Of a stretch of 64,000 nucleotides of DNA, positions 11,488 through 21,922 are shown one piece after another (the stretch's first letter is position 1; the number at the start of each line of letters is the position of its first letter). Below the pieces are notes generated by a model, which did not search any database, was not told the origin of the DNA, and saw only the letters and a list, made by a program, of their open reading frames with translations. The translations under genes were made by a program, and so were the position numbers. The DNA lies in assembly GCA_947095535.1 (NCBI GenBank), contig CAMUPU010000001.1, positions 558,001 through 622,000 of the forward strand, read 5' to 3'. Source of the stretch: Poecilobothrus nobilitatus (taxonomy: Eukaryota > Arthropoda > Insecta > Diptera > Dolichopodidae).

Positions 11488-11650
11488 AAACAATTTCACC
11501 ATATTATGTCTGCTTTCATATTTAATTTTATAACGTTAAAACGAAAAGAAGTTGAAATGCAATTGACCATCATTTTGCTGATTTGACATTAAGTATTTAT
11601 TTTAAATATTATATCATTTAAGTTAAAAGAACTTCAGATGAAAAGAGAAT

Positions 11651-12070
11651 TAATAAAATAATATGTAAAAAAATATTTTTTAAAATATGCTTTTAGCAAA
11701 ACCGAATTCGCCCTCTAAAAAGTAGAAAATAAAATTGATTGCAAAACTTTAGCTTTGTGGACTGTTATAATATAAAAGTGAATTGCTGGTGCAAGCATTT
11801 TGGACTGTTGTAATATAAAAGTAAATTGCTGGAATAAGGTTAAATAAAAATCTGGGAAATTTGAGGTTCGTTTTTCTTTTTTATTCCAGCAATTTACTTT
11901 TATATTATAACAGTCCAAAATACTTGCACTAGCAATTCACTTTTATATTATAACAGTCCTAAAAGCTAAAGTTTTGCAATCAATTTTATTTTCTACTTTT
12001 TAGGGGGCGAATTCGGTTTTGCTAAAAGCATATTTTAAAAAATATTTTTTTTACATATTATTTTATTTTA
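11651..12070. repeat. Long palindrome / foldback element, about 420 bp
   Basis: Arms of about 185 bases (11651-11836 and 11884-12070) are reverse complements with few changes, separated by about 47 bases. Each arm contains two copies of a unit GGACTGTTATAATATAAAAG followed by TGAATTGCTGG, about 50 bases apart. The outermost bases are ATAAAATAATATGTAAAAAA on the left and their complement on the right. It codes for nothing and could form a long hairpin. It could be a MITE with long inverted ends or a duplication like those in the neighbouring LINE. Confidence 0.8.
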
Positions 12071-12494
12071 TACTTTTTAGTTTTAAATGAAAAACATATG
12101 TATGTAATTTAAATTTTAAAAAATATGGAATATTTTTTATTCACACATACATTAATTATTGTTTTTGATATAAAACACGTTTTACAATTTTATACCAAAT
12201 GTTTAAGTAAATTAAGAGATGTTAAATCGATTCCATTACAGCAAGAGTAAAAATTTTTATTCCAGTATGTAATTCATAAATAATGAAAGTACCTCGAAGG
12301 GTAAAATATGTACCAAAATACTGTGATTATAAATATTACAATCCAATTTTAGTTGAAGCAACATTTCTAACAGGTATGAAAATGATATACATAAATGTAT
12401 TTTTATAGTATAGTTATTGTAGTATATCGTATATCCAAACAAACATCAAACCTTGAACACCTACCTAGTACCTACCTAATCGCTTAATAAGATC
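12071..12494. other. AT-rich sequence, nothing recognised
   Basis: No domain or repeat identified. The short minus-strand ORF at 12257-12442 has no recognisable features. Confidence 0.3.
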
Positions 12495-12591
12495 ATGCAG
12501 TAAAAATTGTTGACAAATATCTTGATTTAAATTATAAACAAATGGAGCGGAACAAAATAATTTAGGAAATTAGTTTAACATAATATTATGT

Positions 12592-12840
12592 GTATCCAGC
12601 CATTGGTTCAGTGGTTGACGCACGGTTTCTCATTCATAAAGGAATGAGAGGTCTCGGGTTCGATTCCCGGCTGGGTACAATAATTATAATATAAAAAAAC
12701 ATTCATATATCGCAATATGTAAATACTTTATATATCATTATATCACGTACACCCCACATTCCTACCAGGAAACAGGGGTTATATAGCTACCTGGCACATT
12801 TATGTACCACGGTACCTGAATATAAATAAATAAATAAATA
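12592..12840 (+). mobile_element. tRNA-derived SINE with perfect A and B boxes
   Basis: The head folds like a tRNA. TATCCAG near 12593 can pair with CTGGGTA ending near 12677, an A box TGGTTCAGTGG lies at 12604-12614 and a B box GGTTCGATTCC at 12657-12667; both match the Pol III consensus exactly. The anticodon arm is replaced by a longer TCTCATTC/GAATGAGA hairpin, so it is not a working tRNA. A body of about 140 bases follows, including a CCAGGAAACAGGGG phrase, then an (AAAT)n tail at about 12820-12840. Intact boxes suggest the copy may still bind TFIIIC. Confidence 0.8.
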
Positions 12841-13379
12841 TTATGTACATACGTACATACATATTTACATACGTAGTTTTAATTTTTTGTGTTGACAAAA
12901 TTTTGTTTGTAAATCATAATGCGTAATGCGCAAAAGCATAATTTTGTAATGATCTTTATTTTTTATATTCTTTACTATGTATAAAAATAATATTATGTAT
13001 GTATGTAGTTTGAATTTGACAATTGGAATTATTTTGAATAAAATTTTATTTGTATATCTATATACACAATATACATAATAAATGTTCCTAAATAAAACAC
13101 ATAAAACATTAATTTTTAACGACATGCATATTCAAAATGCAATAAAGAATGTTGACAACAAATATTCTGATTTAAATCCTAAACAAATGTTTTAAAATAA
13201 AATAATTTAGCAACATAAAAATATTGTACCTATATACTTTGTGTTTTGCTAAATTCTAATACACAATATATGTGCACATCAAGATTGATTGAACTAAATT
13301 ATTATAGGAGGAAAGATCAAATAATATGTGTATATTATACATAAAATTTTATTAAAAAAATGTTGATGAATACAGTTAA

Positions 13380-13475
13380 CAAAAAAAAAAAATGTACGTA
13401 CACGAATTGGATTCGAACCAAATTACTTTTACTTTCAAAACCTGTACACTCTCCTCTGCACTATACAACACTTAA
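13380..13475 (-). ncRNA. tRNA-like Pol III unit, tandem-array copy 1
   Basis: On the minus strand: A box TAGTGCAGAGG (13463-13453), B box GGTTCGAATCC (13419-13409), 33 bases between them as in tRNA genes, then a run of 12 T at 13392-13381 that would end Pol III transcription. The predicted transcript is under 100 nt. Stems are weak, with four T-arm pairs, so it is a tRNA-derived sequence or pseudogene rather than a functional tRNA. Confidence 0.55.
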
Positions 13476-13796
13476 ATATTTAATGAACATATTACGAACA
13501 TAAAATCTTAATTTTTAACCATGTATATTCAATATGCATTAAAGAATGTTGACAGCAAATATTTTGATTTAAATACTAAACAAATGTTGTAAACAAAATA
13601 ACTTAGCAACATACATAAAAATATTGTATGTATGGATTGTGTTTTGCTAATTATGCTAATACAAAACACCAGGAAAGATCAAAAATATAATGTGTATGTT
13701 TGTATGCATGAATAAGAGATAAAAATGTAAGTTTTAAATTCATATATACAAAATATATACATATTTAATTCAAAAAATGTTGATGAATAGATAGTT

Positions 13797-13892
13797 AAAA
13801 AAAAAAAAAAAGTTGCATGTGAACTGGATTCGAACAACATGACCCCACTTTTGAAACCTGTACACTTTCCTCTGCACCATACAACACTTATA
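13797..13892 (-). ncRNA. tRNA-like Pol III unit, tandem-array copy 2
   Basis: Diverged sister of the unit at 13380-13475. The A box TGGTGCAGAGG (13879-13869) is perfect, the B box TGTTCGAATCC (13837-13827) has one mismatch, and a run of 16 T (13812-13797) follows. The surrounding bases (CTGTACAC upstream, TTGTA-GTG before the A box) are shared with copy 1, so both arose by the tandem duplication. Confidence 0.5.
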
Positions 13893-14159
13893 AATGTTGC
13901 TAACAGATTACGAAGATAATAAAAAGCGTGACAGAATGACAAATAAATAAATAAATAAATAAATAAATAAACCGACACCGACGAGTTAATATAAAAGCAT
14001 ATAAAAGTGGTTCAAATGCAATTGACCGTAATTATGCTTAGTATACAAAATGCAGTAAATTACATTTTGGTATGAAAATTAAAAAGAATAAAAACAAAAA
14101 CAAAAATTCAAAAATGTGAAATTATTATGTTATAGAATTTCTTTTTTAAATATCATAAA

Positions 14160-14830
14160 TGCAAAATTGAGCTGCAATTAATGTGGCTAATTTAATATTT
14201 TGTAATTTATTAAGATCGATATCTTATTCTAAAATTTCTTCATTTGTTAATATATTACTATGTATGATTCCTAGTCTACCTGATGCTATATTGTCTTGAA
14301 TGTAGGTATGCAATGTTATTATGGGTAATTTTATTTTAAGTGCGAAATCTGTGTAAAATAGGTATTTGTAAAGGGTGGTTTTTTTAGAGACGATTTAAAT
14401 GGTGTTTTTTAGAGGCAGTCATAAAATTATCTGTCAAATAAAGCCAATTTAATGGATATTAAAAACATTTTTCTGTGTTTTATTTCAAATTAAGGTTCTC
14501 CGCCTCTAAAAAAAACACCGTATATTAATTAAGGTTCTATCATTTTCGATCATTTGTTTAAGCATAAAAAGTATGGTTAAAATTGTTATTAATTTGATTG
14601 TTTAGGTTTGTTATTATGATTATTTTGGTCGAAAATTTGTGGATGGACACAAGTTTAATTGTCGAGCACGATGACGAATTGACACATTTGCATCTTCAGA
14701 TGATCTTCAATTTCTTGTCGATCAGAATCGTCCATTGTACCATAAAGCCATTTTTGAACAGGACCAACGAAATTTACTAGACCCCTTTTGCCTCTATCCG
14801 AAATTGGAGTTTTAACCAGCGGCGGCTTCT
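14160..14830 (-). pseudogene. Errantivirus env remnant, scrambled
   Basis: The minus strand at 14815-14620 encodes a fusion-protein cleavage region: a basic GKRG site followed by LVNFVGP and GTMD, the same layout as the intact env at 62.97 kb. At 14310-14170 it encodes IASGRLGIIHS and ILTNEEI blocks homologous to the env at 1.8-2.7 kb. A short ALKIKLP-like piece at 14350-14310 sits before that block rather than after it, so the order is rearranged. A MITE-like insert lies between the two parts. Several stops are present. No gag or pol accompanies it. Confidence 0.65.
14371..14520. mobile_element. Small MITE-like insert with GGTGTTTTTTTAGAGGC ends
   Basis: GGTGTTTTTTAGAGGC at 14401 is matched by the inverted GCCTCTAAAAAAAACACC at 14502-14519. 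An additional direct copy, GGTGGTTTTTTTAGAGACG, starts at 14374. The insert is about 120-150 bases and non-coding. It interrupts an env remnant. Confidence 0.5.
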
Positions 14831-15305
14831 TCATAGGAGCTGCGGAACTGCAGAACCCCCAATCCTAATTTCCAAATTATAAATATTTCATTTTTTCTGT
14901 AGTTTTGCTTTTACTATTATTGTAAAATCGCATTTCAAAAATTATGGAAAGCTTGAATTATTCTTATATTTATATATAATATTATTCTTATTCTTATATA
15001 TATATATAATATTACTTATAATAATACACTAGTTTATACAAGTAAACCTTATGAACATTTAACTTTTCATACATATTTTTGTTTGCATATATTACTCGCA
15101 GTAACTAGTATGGTACAGCAAATTTTACTTTTTGTTTCTTTTGTGTCTTAACTTTTTTGTTTTTATATTTCTATTTTCTACATTCTACCTCAAGGCTACC
15201 TAAAAATTTATTTGGTATGTTTTTTTTGTTTGAAATTTTTAACATGAATTATTATGATTTATGATATGAATGAAATCGATTGACAATTACTGCCAATATT
15301 TTATT
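14831..15305. other. AT-rich sequence, nothing recognised
   Basis: Contains an ATATATAATATTATTCTTATTC tandem near 14970-15010. No coding or structured element seen. Confidence 0.3.
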
Positions 15306-15309
15306 TTGT

Positions 15310-15748
15310 GTTAGTGATTCGGGATATACTTTACTTTAGGTACATTGTCCGTTTGCCTTGCAATTTTACATAATGATACCTAGTGAAGTTATCTATGTTT
15401 CATAGAACATGACTTTTGGCGCAAAGGTCATTTAAAGGTCAAACTGATTATTTTGAAATAAAATTTTTTTTTTTTAAAACTGTTGTTTCAATTTAGAATT
15501 TCTAACCTCTGGTGGGACTATTTACCAAGCCATACCATACTTATTATATACCTTTCCAAAGCGAGTGAAAAAACCTTTCTAACAGTATAAAAATAATATT
15601 GGGTATCTTTAAAAATTTATAAAGTATAGTGGTTTCTAGAAAGCCTAGAGAAATTTTCTTATTTATACCAAAATTTTAAGTTTGAACTGCAGTATCTCAG
15701 AAACGGTAGCACTGATTAAGATGAAACAAGATATTTATTAAAGACAAT
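15310..15748. repeat. Long-inverted-end repeat, left part, interrupted by BEL insertion
   Basis: GGGATATACTTTACTTTAGG at 15319 onward to TGACTTTTGGCGCAAAGGT near 15430 reappears inverted at 30270-30160. The downstream body (CTTTCTAACAGT, AGTATAGTGGTTTCTAGAA, TTTGAACTGCAGTATCTCAG, GATGAAACAAGATATTTATT) reappears in direct orientation at 29840-30035. The two copies are therefore complementary parts of one non-coding element with inverted ends of about 110 bases. This copy is cut at 15748 by the BEL 3' LTR. Confidence 0.65.
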
Positions 15749-16169
15749 TGTATAATTCACAATAGTAACAATGTTTTTCTTGTAATTTAGCTTTTATTAA
15801 TGATAAATTTTAATACAAAATTCGTTCTTTACATACAATTTTATTTAGGTTAATATTATGATACATTACGTTAAAAATATAAATTTTAACTTTCAATTAC
15901 ATTATGCAACTAAATTAGCTGACACAACATTTAAATATTTTCAATTAAAATAATTAATGTAGGTTAGTATGAATTTATACAAAAAGTGTTTTAAAATGTT
16001 CTACATTAAGTTCATACGAGCCATATTACAACACATTTATATTAAAAAGAATCTATTAAAGTTGCTAAAGGTAAATTGTAATTTCAATTAACCCTAATGT
16101 TGTTACATAGATAAAAATTTAAATTTTAAGTTAATGTTAAATAGTATATTTTATTATATGCATTGAACA
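15749..16169 (-). repeat. BEL/Pao 3' LTR
   Basis: In minus orientation it begins TGTTCAATGCATATAATA and ends in ATTATACA, giving TGT...ACA ends. About 225 bases of it (15749-15975) are repeated with few changes at 23061-23287. A purine-rich GGGGTGAGC lies immediately upstream on the minus strand (16170-16180) as a candidate polypurine tract. Confidence 0.8.
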
Positions 16170-16233
16170 TGCTCACCCCGGGTTGAATTAATAATTAAAT
16201 GGATGCTGTCTAGGAACGACTGTAGGTGTGCTG

Positions 16234-18030
16234 CTAGTTACTGTAGTCACTGATTCCTGCAATCTTTATAGTTGGATCTATAGTTGATGTCTTCGATGAA
16301 GTTACCAAAACCCTTCTATAACGGCTCAACCAATAGCAAATAGCTATTACGCAAACTAATACAAGAATTATATAAACCATGGCATAATGATGAACATCAT
16401 GAATATTAATATTTCTAACTGCTGCTATTTCATTTCTTTGATCATTTATTTTAGTATGTAATGTTTGAATGTCGGCTGATGTTATTTCGTTTTCCAAAAT
16501 TGACAAATTATTTAAATCTTTATTCATCTTTTCCGAACGGTTAAGATAATTAGCTAAAATAGCTATCATGTGGTATTTCTGATACTATTAAAAAGGATGA
16601 TGTTATGTTTGCTGTAAACTCTTGACTAGACGATAGAAATATACCAGAATGCTTAAGCGTGCAACCAGAGTTTAAGCGAATAATCCCATTTCCAGTTAAT
16701 ACAACTTTTTTGAAATGAGCACCATAGTTTAAATCGACTATGCTTTTTTTATCTAAAGTTTAGATCCAATGGTTAGCATTCATTTTAACCCCTTTGAGGT
16801 CTATTGACGAACTCTTTATTTTGCAAAAAGTAGATAGCCTTGTTTCTGAGGATAGTAACTCCATTGTGCATTGACTAATGTTAGATTCTAGACTATACAT
16901 TGGTGAATTAAATCTGCATAAAAGATTATGGGATTTCCAAGACCTGCACAAATTTGTATCAATTTCGCTCATAGTTGAGTATCTATCGCGAAATTTATTT
17001 AGAAATAAATACTTACTGGAAGGTTGAATATATATAAACTTGTTGGCTCTAGTTAGAGGAATAGGAATAAGCTGATATATCTGATAACACTCTGCATCTG
17101 ACAGTGGCAATTTTATTTCAAAAATTACGTTGTTTGGAGTAACTCGTTGGAGTAACTAATCAAATTTTGACATTAATGCAAGTGAAAGCATTAATATCAA
17201 AATTTGATTTTGCTCATCTGGTAATTTTAAATGACTATGAATATGTTCTCGTATTATTTTAAATTGTGATTTTAGTTGTTCAGGAGTTACTAAAAATGTA
17301 TTAATTCGTCCGTAACGTGTGTCGGTTATGACAGAAAGAATCGATTGTTGTATGTGTTACTGCTTAAATCCAACGTCATTACTAAGGCAGCTGAGTTAAA
17401 TATTTCAAATAAAGTTTGCGTTTGTTTTGTTCTATTTATATCATTCTATTATATCTTGAAAAGAAGAAAGTTGTTTTTTCATAGCTAAATATTCCTGATT
17501 TCCATGCAGTGGCTCGCGTTTAATTATGTTAAGAGTTGAATCCGATATGGAAGTTTGCCTTAGAAATAATGCTTCCATGTGACGTTCAATTTCTTTTATC
17601 TGACTAATATCTGTTTCATATTTTTCAGCAAATTCTTCATCTAGAACTCCAAAGAGGCTATGCCCCTATATTTCCAATAATTCCAAACGCAGGTCTTTTC
17701 TTCTTAGGTCGAGTTTCATTTTGTTTATAAATTAAATAATTAGCGTTTTCTAAATCTTCTAAATGATGTTGTAATTGTGCTATAATAGGTTTACAATGAT
17801 CTTCGTATTCAATGCCAGTAGAAAATTTGTCGCATGTTTCTTTTAAATACGTTATAGATTCGGTTAGCATATTAGTTTGATACTTATATAACGATATAAA
17901 TATAAGTGTTTGCAATGTTTTCGAAGTACATATCTTGTTCATTGCCAAACTGAGTATTACTGTAGTATGCGGAAGGTTTGCTTGCCAGTGCCATCGTAAA
18001 GAAGAAACTAAAAATAATGGGAAATATCAT
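16234..18030 (-). pseudogene. BEL/Pao env-like glycoprotein gene, broken
   Basis: An ATG at 18030 (minus) opens a hydrophobic signal-like start. Frames at 17948-17658, 17640-17470, 17110-16760 and 16569-16234 carry the rest. A basic KKKR cleavage site followed by a PAFGIIGNIG fusion-peptide-like segment is at about 17710-17660. A single transmembrane helix of about 22 residues lies near residue 70 of the last frame, followed by a basic anchor and short tail. This organisation is that of the env carried by roo-type Pao elements. At least three frame breaks inactivate it. Confidence 0.7.
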
Positions 18031-18120
18031 AGAGCTTAAACTGCGGCATGTTGACTTAGATTTCTTTATCTTTTTATTGTCGAGTTCCTTTTGGGAGTGC
18101 TTGCTTTTCGTCTTGACAGA

Positions 18121-19353
18121 TTAATGATTTGTTTCATTTTTATTTTTCGATGTATCTGCGGTACCGTCGTTTACCATTACTGCTGCATCATAGCTAGAGT
18201 CATCTTCATTCTCTATAATTGGCAATAATGATAGCTTGGTTATAGATCTTTTCATAACTGAGGATTTTGTTTTTAGAGTAACAACTCTAACAAGACAGTT
18301 ATCATCGCAAGTTGTTTTAATCACTCTTCCAAGTGACCATCTTGTTGATGGCAAATTGCCTTCCTTTATTAGTACTATGTTACCAACCTTCATATTTGGT
18401 TGCTGTTGAGTCCATTTTGGTCTTTGTTGTAATCTAGACAAATATTCCTTAGACCACCTTTGCCAGAACCACTGAAGAAGCTGATCCAGAAGTTGCCATC
18501 TTGTTAGTAAATTAGTATTTTCATTTAAAACATTCTTTTCAGGTACGGTCAATAATGGTGCTCCAATTAAAAAGTGTCCTGGTGTTAAAACTTCCAAGTT
18601 TTATGGATCATTATTTAATGGACATAGTGGGCGAGAATTCAAACATGCCTCAATTTTTACAATCAAAGTTGTAAGTTCTTCGAAAGATAAAATAGTGTCC
18701 TTTATTCTTCTCTTCGTATAGTATTTGTTTGATTTTATACCAGCTTCCCACAGACCGCCAAAGTGCGGTGATGCTGGTGGTATGAAGTGCCACTGAATTC
18801 CTTCTTTGTATAACGAATTTTTAATTTCGTTTTGATAGTTTGATTGGTTGAATAAATCAGCTAAAATTTTGCTTGCTCCTCACAAATTCGTTGCGTTATC
18901 ACTATAAACATTTGCAACTGGTCCTCTTCTACTAACAAATCTTTTAAATGCTGCAAGAAATGCACTTGATGTTAAATTGCTAACCACTTCCAAATGTATT
19001 GCCTTGGTACTCAAATAAATAAATAGAGCTATATAACCCTTAAATATCTTAGTTCCCTGACCAACAGATATTTTTAAGGTAAAAGGTCCAGTATAATCAA
19101 CCCCGCAATTAGTGAACGGTTTGGATATCTTTACACGAGGCTTAGGAAGATTTCCCATTAACTGAGAAGCTGAAGATGCTTTAAAGCGATGACAAGTTGT
19201 ACATCTATGTATACATCCTTTAACTGCCTTTAATGAATTTAGTATCCAAAATGATTGTCTTATATATTCCACAGTTTGATTATTACCTCCATGTAAGGAG
19301 TGTAAATGTGCATGTTTTATGACCAGGTCAGTTAAATCGCTTTTGTAAGGCAA
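18121..19353 (-). pseudogene. BEL/Pao integrase and C-terminal Pol domain
   Basis: Frame 19353-18880 has a zinc-binding region (HLHSLHGG, then CTTCHRFKA), the Pao integrase core with VDYTGPF containing the first Asp, STKAIHLEV, and SDNATN containing the second Asp. A frame break at about 18880 leads to SPHFGGLWEAG near 18755, holding the catalytic Glu. Frame 18597-18121 matches the Pao C-terminal domain (DUF5641), with GHFLIG near its start, a WQRWSKEYLS block and VLIKEG...W.LGRV. All three catalytic acids are still present, although stops separate the parts. Confidence 0.85.
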
Positions 19354-19615
19354 TATTAACGGATGTTTCTGTTTATGTGAAAGTGCAGATTCAGATAATC
19401 TCCCACCTAAGCGAAATAAGCTAATAATAATAACCTAAATCGGATGCAATAAGCTAAGATCCACTTTAATTTTGTTAAAGATGAATAGTTATGAAGTAAA
19501 GCCTCAACCAAGGAAGTATCCATGTCAGTTTTTACGATATTAACAACAAATTTTGTTTTAATTTTCAAACTTGTTTTGCTTATCGGTATCATGGAGGCCT
19601 TAAATACCTCTTAAT

Positions 19616-20260
19616 TTAACCGTGTGGGACCTTCCCACCAAAGTGTATTGTTTCTAATTTTATTGGATAAATACCTCGTGAAGCTAAGTCAGCTGGATTA
19701 CTTGGTGAATTGACTTGATACCAACTTTCTGGGCCAACGAAGGCCTGAATTTCAGCTACTCGATTCTCAACAAATGTTTTCCAACGGTTTGGAGTAGATC
19801 GCAGCCATGATAATACAATAGTTGAGTCTGTCCATGCAAAGTTTTCAATATCTTTCATGTCCAAAGCCCTTTGAACTTCCTTTAGTAATCTAGCTAATAA
19901 TAACGCTCCTTTTAATTCTAATCGTGGAAAAGAAAGTTGAGATCTTAAAGGCGCCACCTTTGTTTTTGCAGCTATGAGTTTTACACTAACATTTCCTTAG
20001 TTTGTTATTGTTCTAAGGTATACAACAGCGCCGTAAGCTTTTTCAGACGCATCAGAAAATCCGTGTAATTGGCATTTCCGGATACCATCTCCATAACCAA
20101 TCCATCTACAAATTTCTATTATTCTTAACGATGGTAGCTCATCTCTAATTTTTTGCCATTCCTTAAGAATGTGAATTAATACCGGCTGATCCCAATCAGT
20201 CTCTTCCAACCATATCTGTTGAAATAATAATTTGATTTTTATGGTAACTGGAAATAGCAA
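19616..20260 (-). pseudogene. BEL/Pao RNase H region
   Basis: Frame 20260-19997 contains LHGFSDASEKAYGAVVY, the first RNase H Asp block of Pao elements. Frame 19957-19616 contains LPRLELKGA-like FPRLELKGALL and WTDSTIVLSWL, then FVENRV and NPADLASRG. A stop and frame change separate the two. A broken frame at 19592-19407 links to the integrase. Confidence 0.82.
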
Positions 20261-21037
20261 TCCAATAGTATCAAAAATTCGAGCAGCCTCGGATAAGATA
20301 GATCTTTTCGTAAATACTTCTGAAATTGGTTGAATATTTATGTTTTACTTTAGTTTGTCGCTTTTTGGAACTCAATAGATTCGTAAAACCTTAACGGCTT
20401 CTCCGTCATCAAATGTTTTATTATTTGCACCGTCTCTTATCTCAGGTGGTATTTGTTTTAATAAACGAGAATCATTGGAATTCCATTTGCATAAATTGAA
20501 ACTTCCTGCCTTTAACAAGTTAATTAATTTAATGTTTCTGAAGCTGCTTCTTCGTAACTACGTGCTTCTGAAACGACGTCATCCATATAGGTGTCCTTAC
20601 AAATAGCCCTTGTCGCCAAAGGATATAATTGGCCATCATCTGAAACTAGTTGACGCAACGTTCTTATAGCTAAGAAAGGCGCTGGCCCAGTTTCATAGGT
20701 AACGGTTGTTAACTTATAACTTATCTATTCGAAACTGGCGATACATTTGCTCAATATCCGCTGCAACTACCACTTTATGCTTGCGCCATCGCATCAAAAT
20801 TTCGGTTATATTCTGCTGTAAGTTTTCTCCAATCAACATTATATCGTTAAGACTTTTGGATGAATTTCTTTTGGCCGAAGCACCAAAAACTACTCTAAAC
20901 TTAGTTGTTGAGCTGTTGTGTTTAAATACTGCAAGATAAGGTAGATAGTATTTGTTTTCGGTATTTTCAGAAGCTGGAACCGTACGACCTAACTGAATAT
21001 ATTCCGCCATAAATTTCTTGTACATAATTTCCAGCAA
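20261..21037 (-). pseudogene. BEL/Pao reverse transcriptase
   Basis: Frame 21037-20714 contains YYLPYLAVFK, FRVVFGASAK, SLNDIMLIG and VVVAADIEQMYRQ, the classic Pao RT N-terminal blocks. The YMDDVVS catalytic motif is readable on the minus strand at about 20592-20572. The frame is broken near 20714, 20530 and 20345. The reading order (protease, RT, RNase H) is intact. Confidence 0.83.
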
Positions 21038-21110
21038 GTTGTTAGATTTAAATTTTCTCCCCAGTTGAAAGAGCCTTGCAAGTACTAATTCTCTAGACCC
21101 CTGTAATTCG

Positions 21111-21800
21111 TTAAAATTGGAATGTTAGCGAAACGGTAATCGTATATGTTCCAATCCGTTGACGCAGATGTGTGGATTTGAAATGAACCTCGCACTCTAT
21201 TTCTTCAGCTGTCGTAGTCCTCTCTGGTGAAAGCTCTTCACTCTCCCAAAATTTACTTAGTTCTTTACTAATGTCAGTTTCACCAATAAAGCAGTTAATT
21301 GTATTCTCTAGAGCCTCCCCTTTTACTTCACCTGATAAGATATAACTAAACTTAGTTTTTTGTGCTATGGGAGTTCCTGGCTTTCCCCTTATAACCTTAT
21401 TTTGATTTATTTGACAGAAGACATCAGCTCCCAAAATTATATCTATTTTATTTGGTGTATTGAAATTTGGATCTGCTAGTTCTAAACTTCTGATATGTTT
21501 CCAATTGTAATAGGAAGTTACACTTTCTGAGGGCAAATAGCCGGTCTATTTTGGTAAGACTAATGCTTTGGTCACGCATAAAAATGAGGTATTCAATCTC
21601 GATTTTAATGTAATTTCTACGAAATTTTCAACTATATCGGATCTTGTATTGCTAATTCCCAATACGGTTGCATGTACCTTGTGTTTGGGTAGTTGCAAAG
21701 GTTGTACTGTGTTTTCTGAAATCAAAGTGGCTTGAGAACCTTGATCAACAAGCGCTCGGAGTTCCGTATAGGATCCACCTAATCTTTGTATTTTTATCAC
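21111..21800 (-). pseudogene. BEL/Pao aspartic protease (A17-like)
   Basis: Frame 21800-21546 carries RALVDQGSQATLIS, the active-site block of Pao proteases, with D-Q-G-S where most relatives read D-S-G-S. Frame 21536-21111 continues with IDIILGADVF and TKFSYILSGEV, both usual Pao protease landmarks. One frame break separates them. Confidence 0.78.
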
Positions 21801-21922
21801 GGCTGTAGGTAAAATGACCTTTCGTTTTGCTAAGTTTGTTGCACAGTGAGTGTTTATATCAATTCACTTTGTATTGTCAGTTGATAATTTCTTGTCAGGT
21901 CCATTATTGTTGTTTTAATGCG

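Larger units (their letters stand above)
12495..13940. repeat. Tandem array of three units of about 400 bp
   Basis: A landmark phrase, AATGTTGACA(A/G)CAAATATT followed by TGATTTAAAT and AAACAAATG, occurs near 12504 (diverged), 13146 and 13545. Spacing between units 2 and 3 is about 399. Spacing between units 1 and 2 is about 642, which becomes about 393 after removing the SINE at 12592-12840, so the SINE inserted into unit 1 after the array formed. Units 2 and 3 each carry a minus-strand tRNA-like segment; unit 1 does not. The array ends in an (AAAT)n run near 13942-13970. Confidence 0.7.

Noticed and set aside
11705..11715. GAATTCGCCCT at the edge of the palindrome resembles a cloning-vector polylinker
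   Set aside because: It occurs in both arms within longer AT-rich sequence that continues outward. Vector sequence does not continue, so it is treated as coincidence.
12592..12680. Functional tRNA gene
   Set aside because: The boxes and acceptor stem fit, but the anticodon arm is an abnormal 8-bp stem and a non-tRNA body with (AAAT)n tail follows. SINE is the better call.
14598..14780. Plus-strand 60-residue ORF
   Set aside because: The minus strand of the same bases encodes an env cleavage-site region, which explains its composition.
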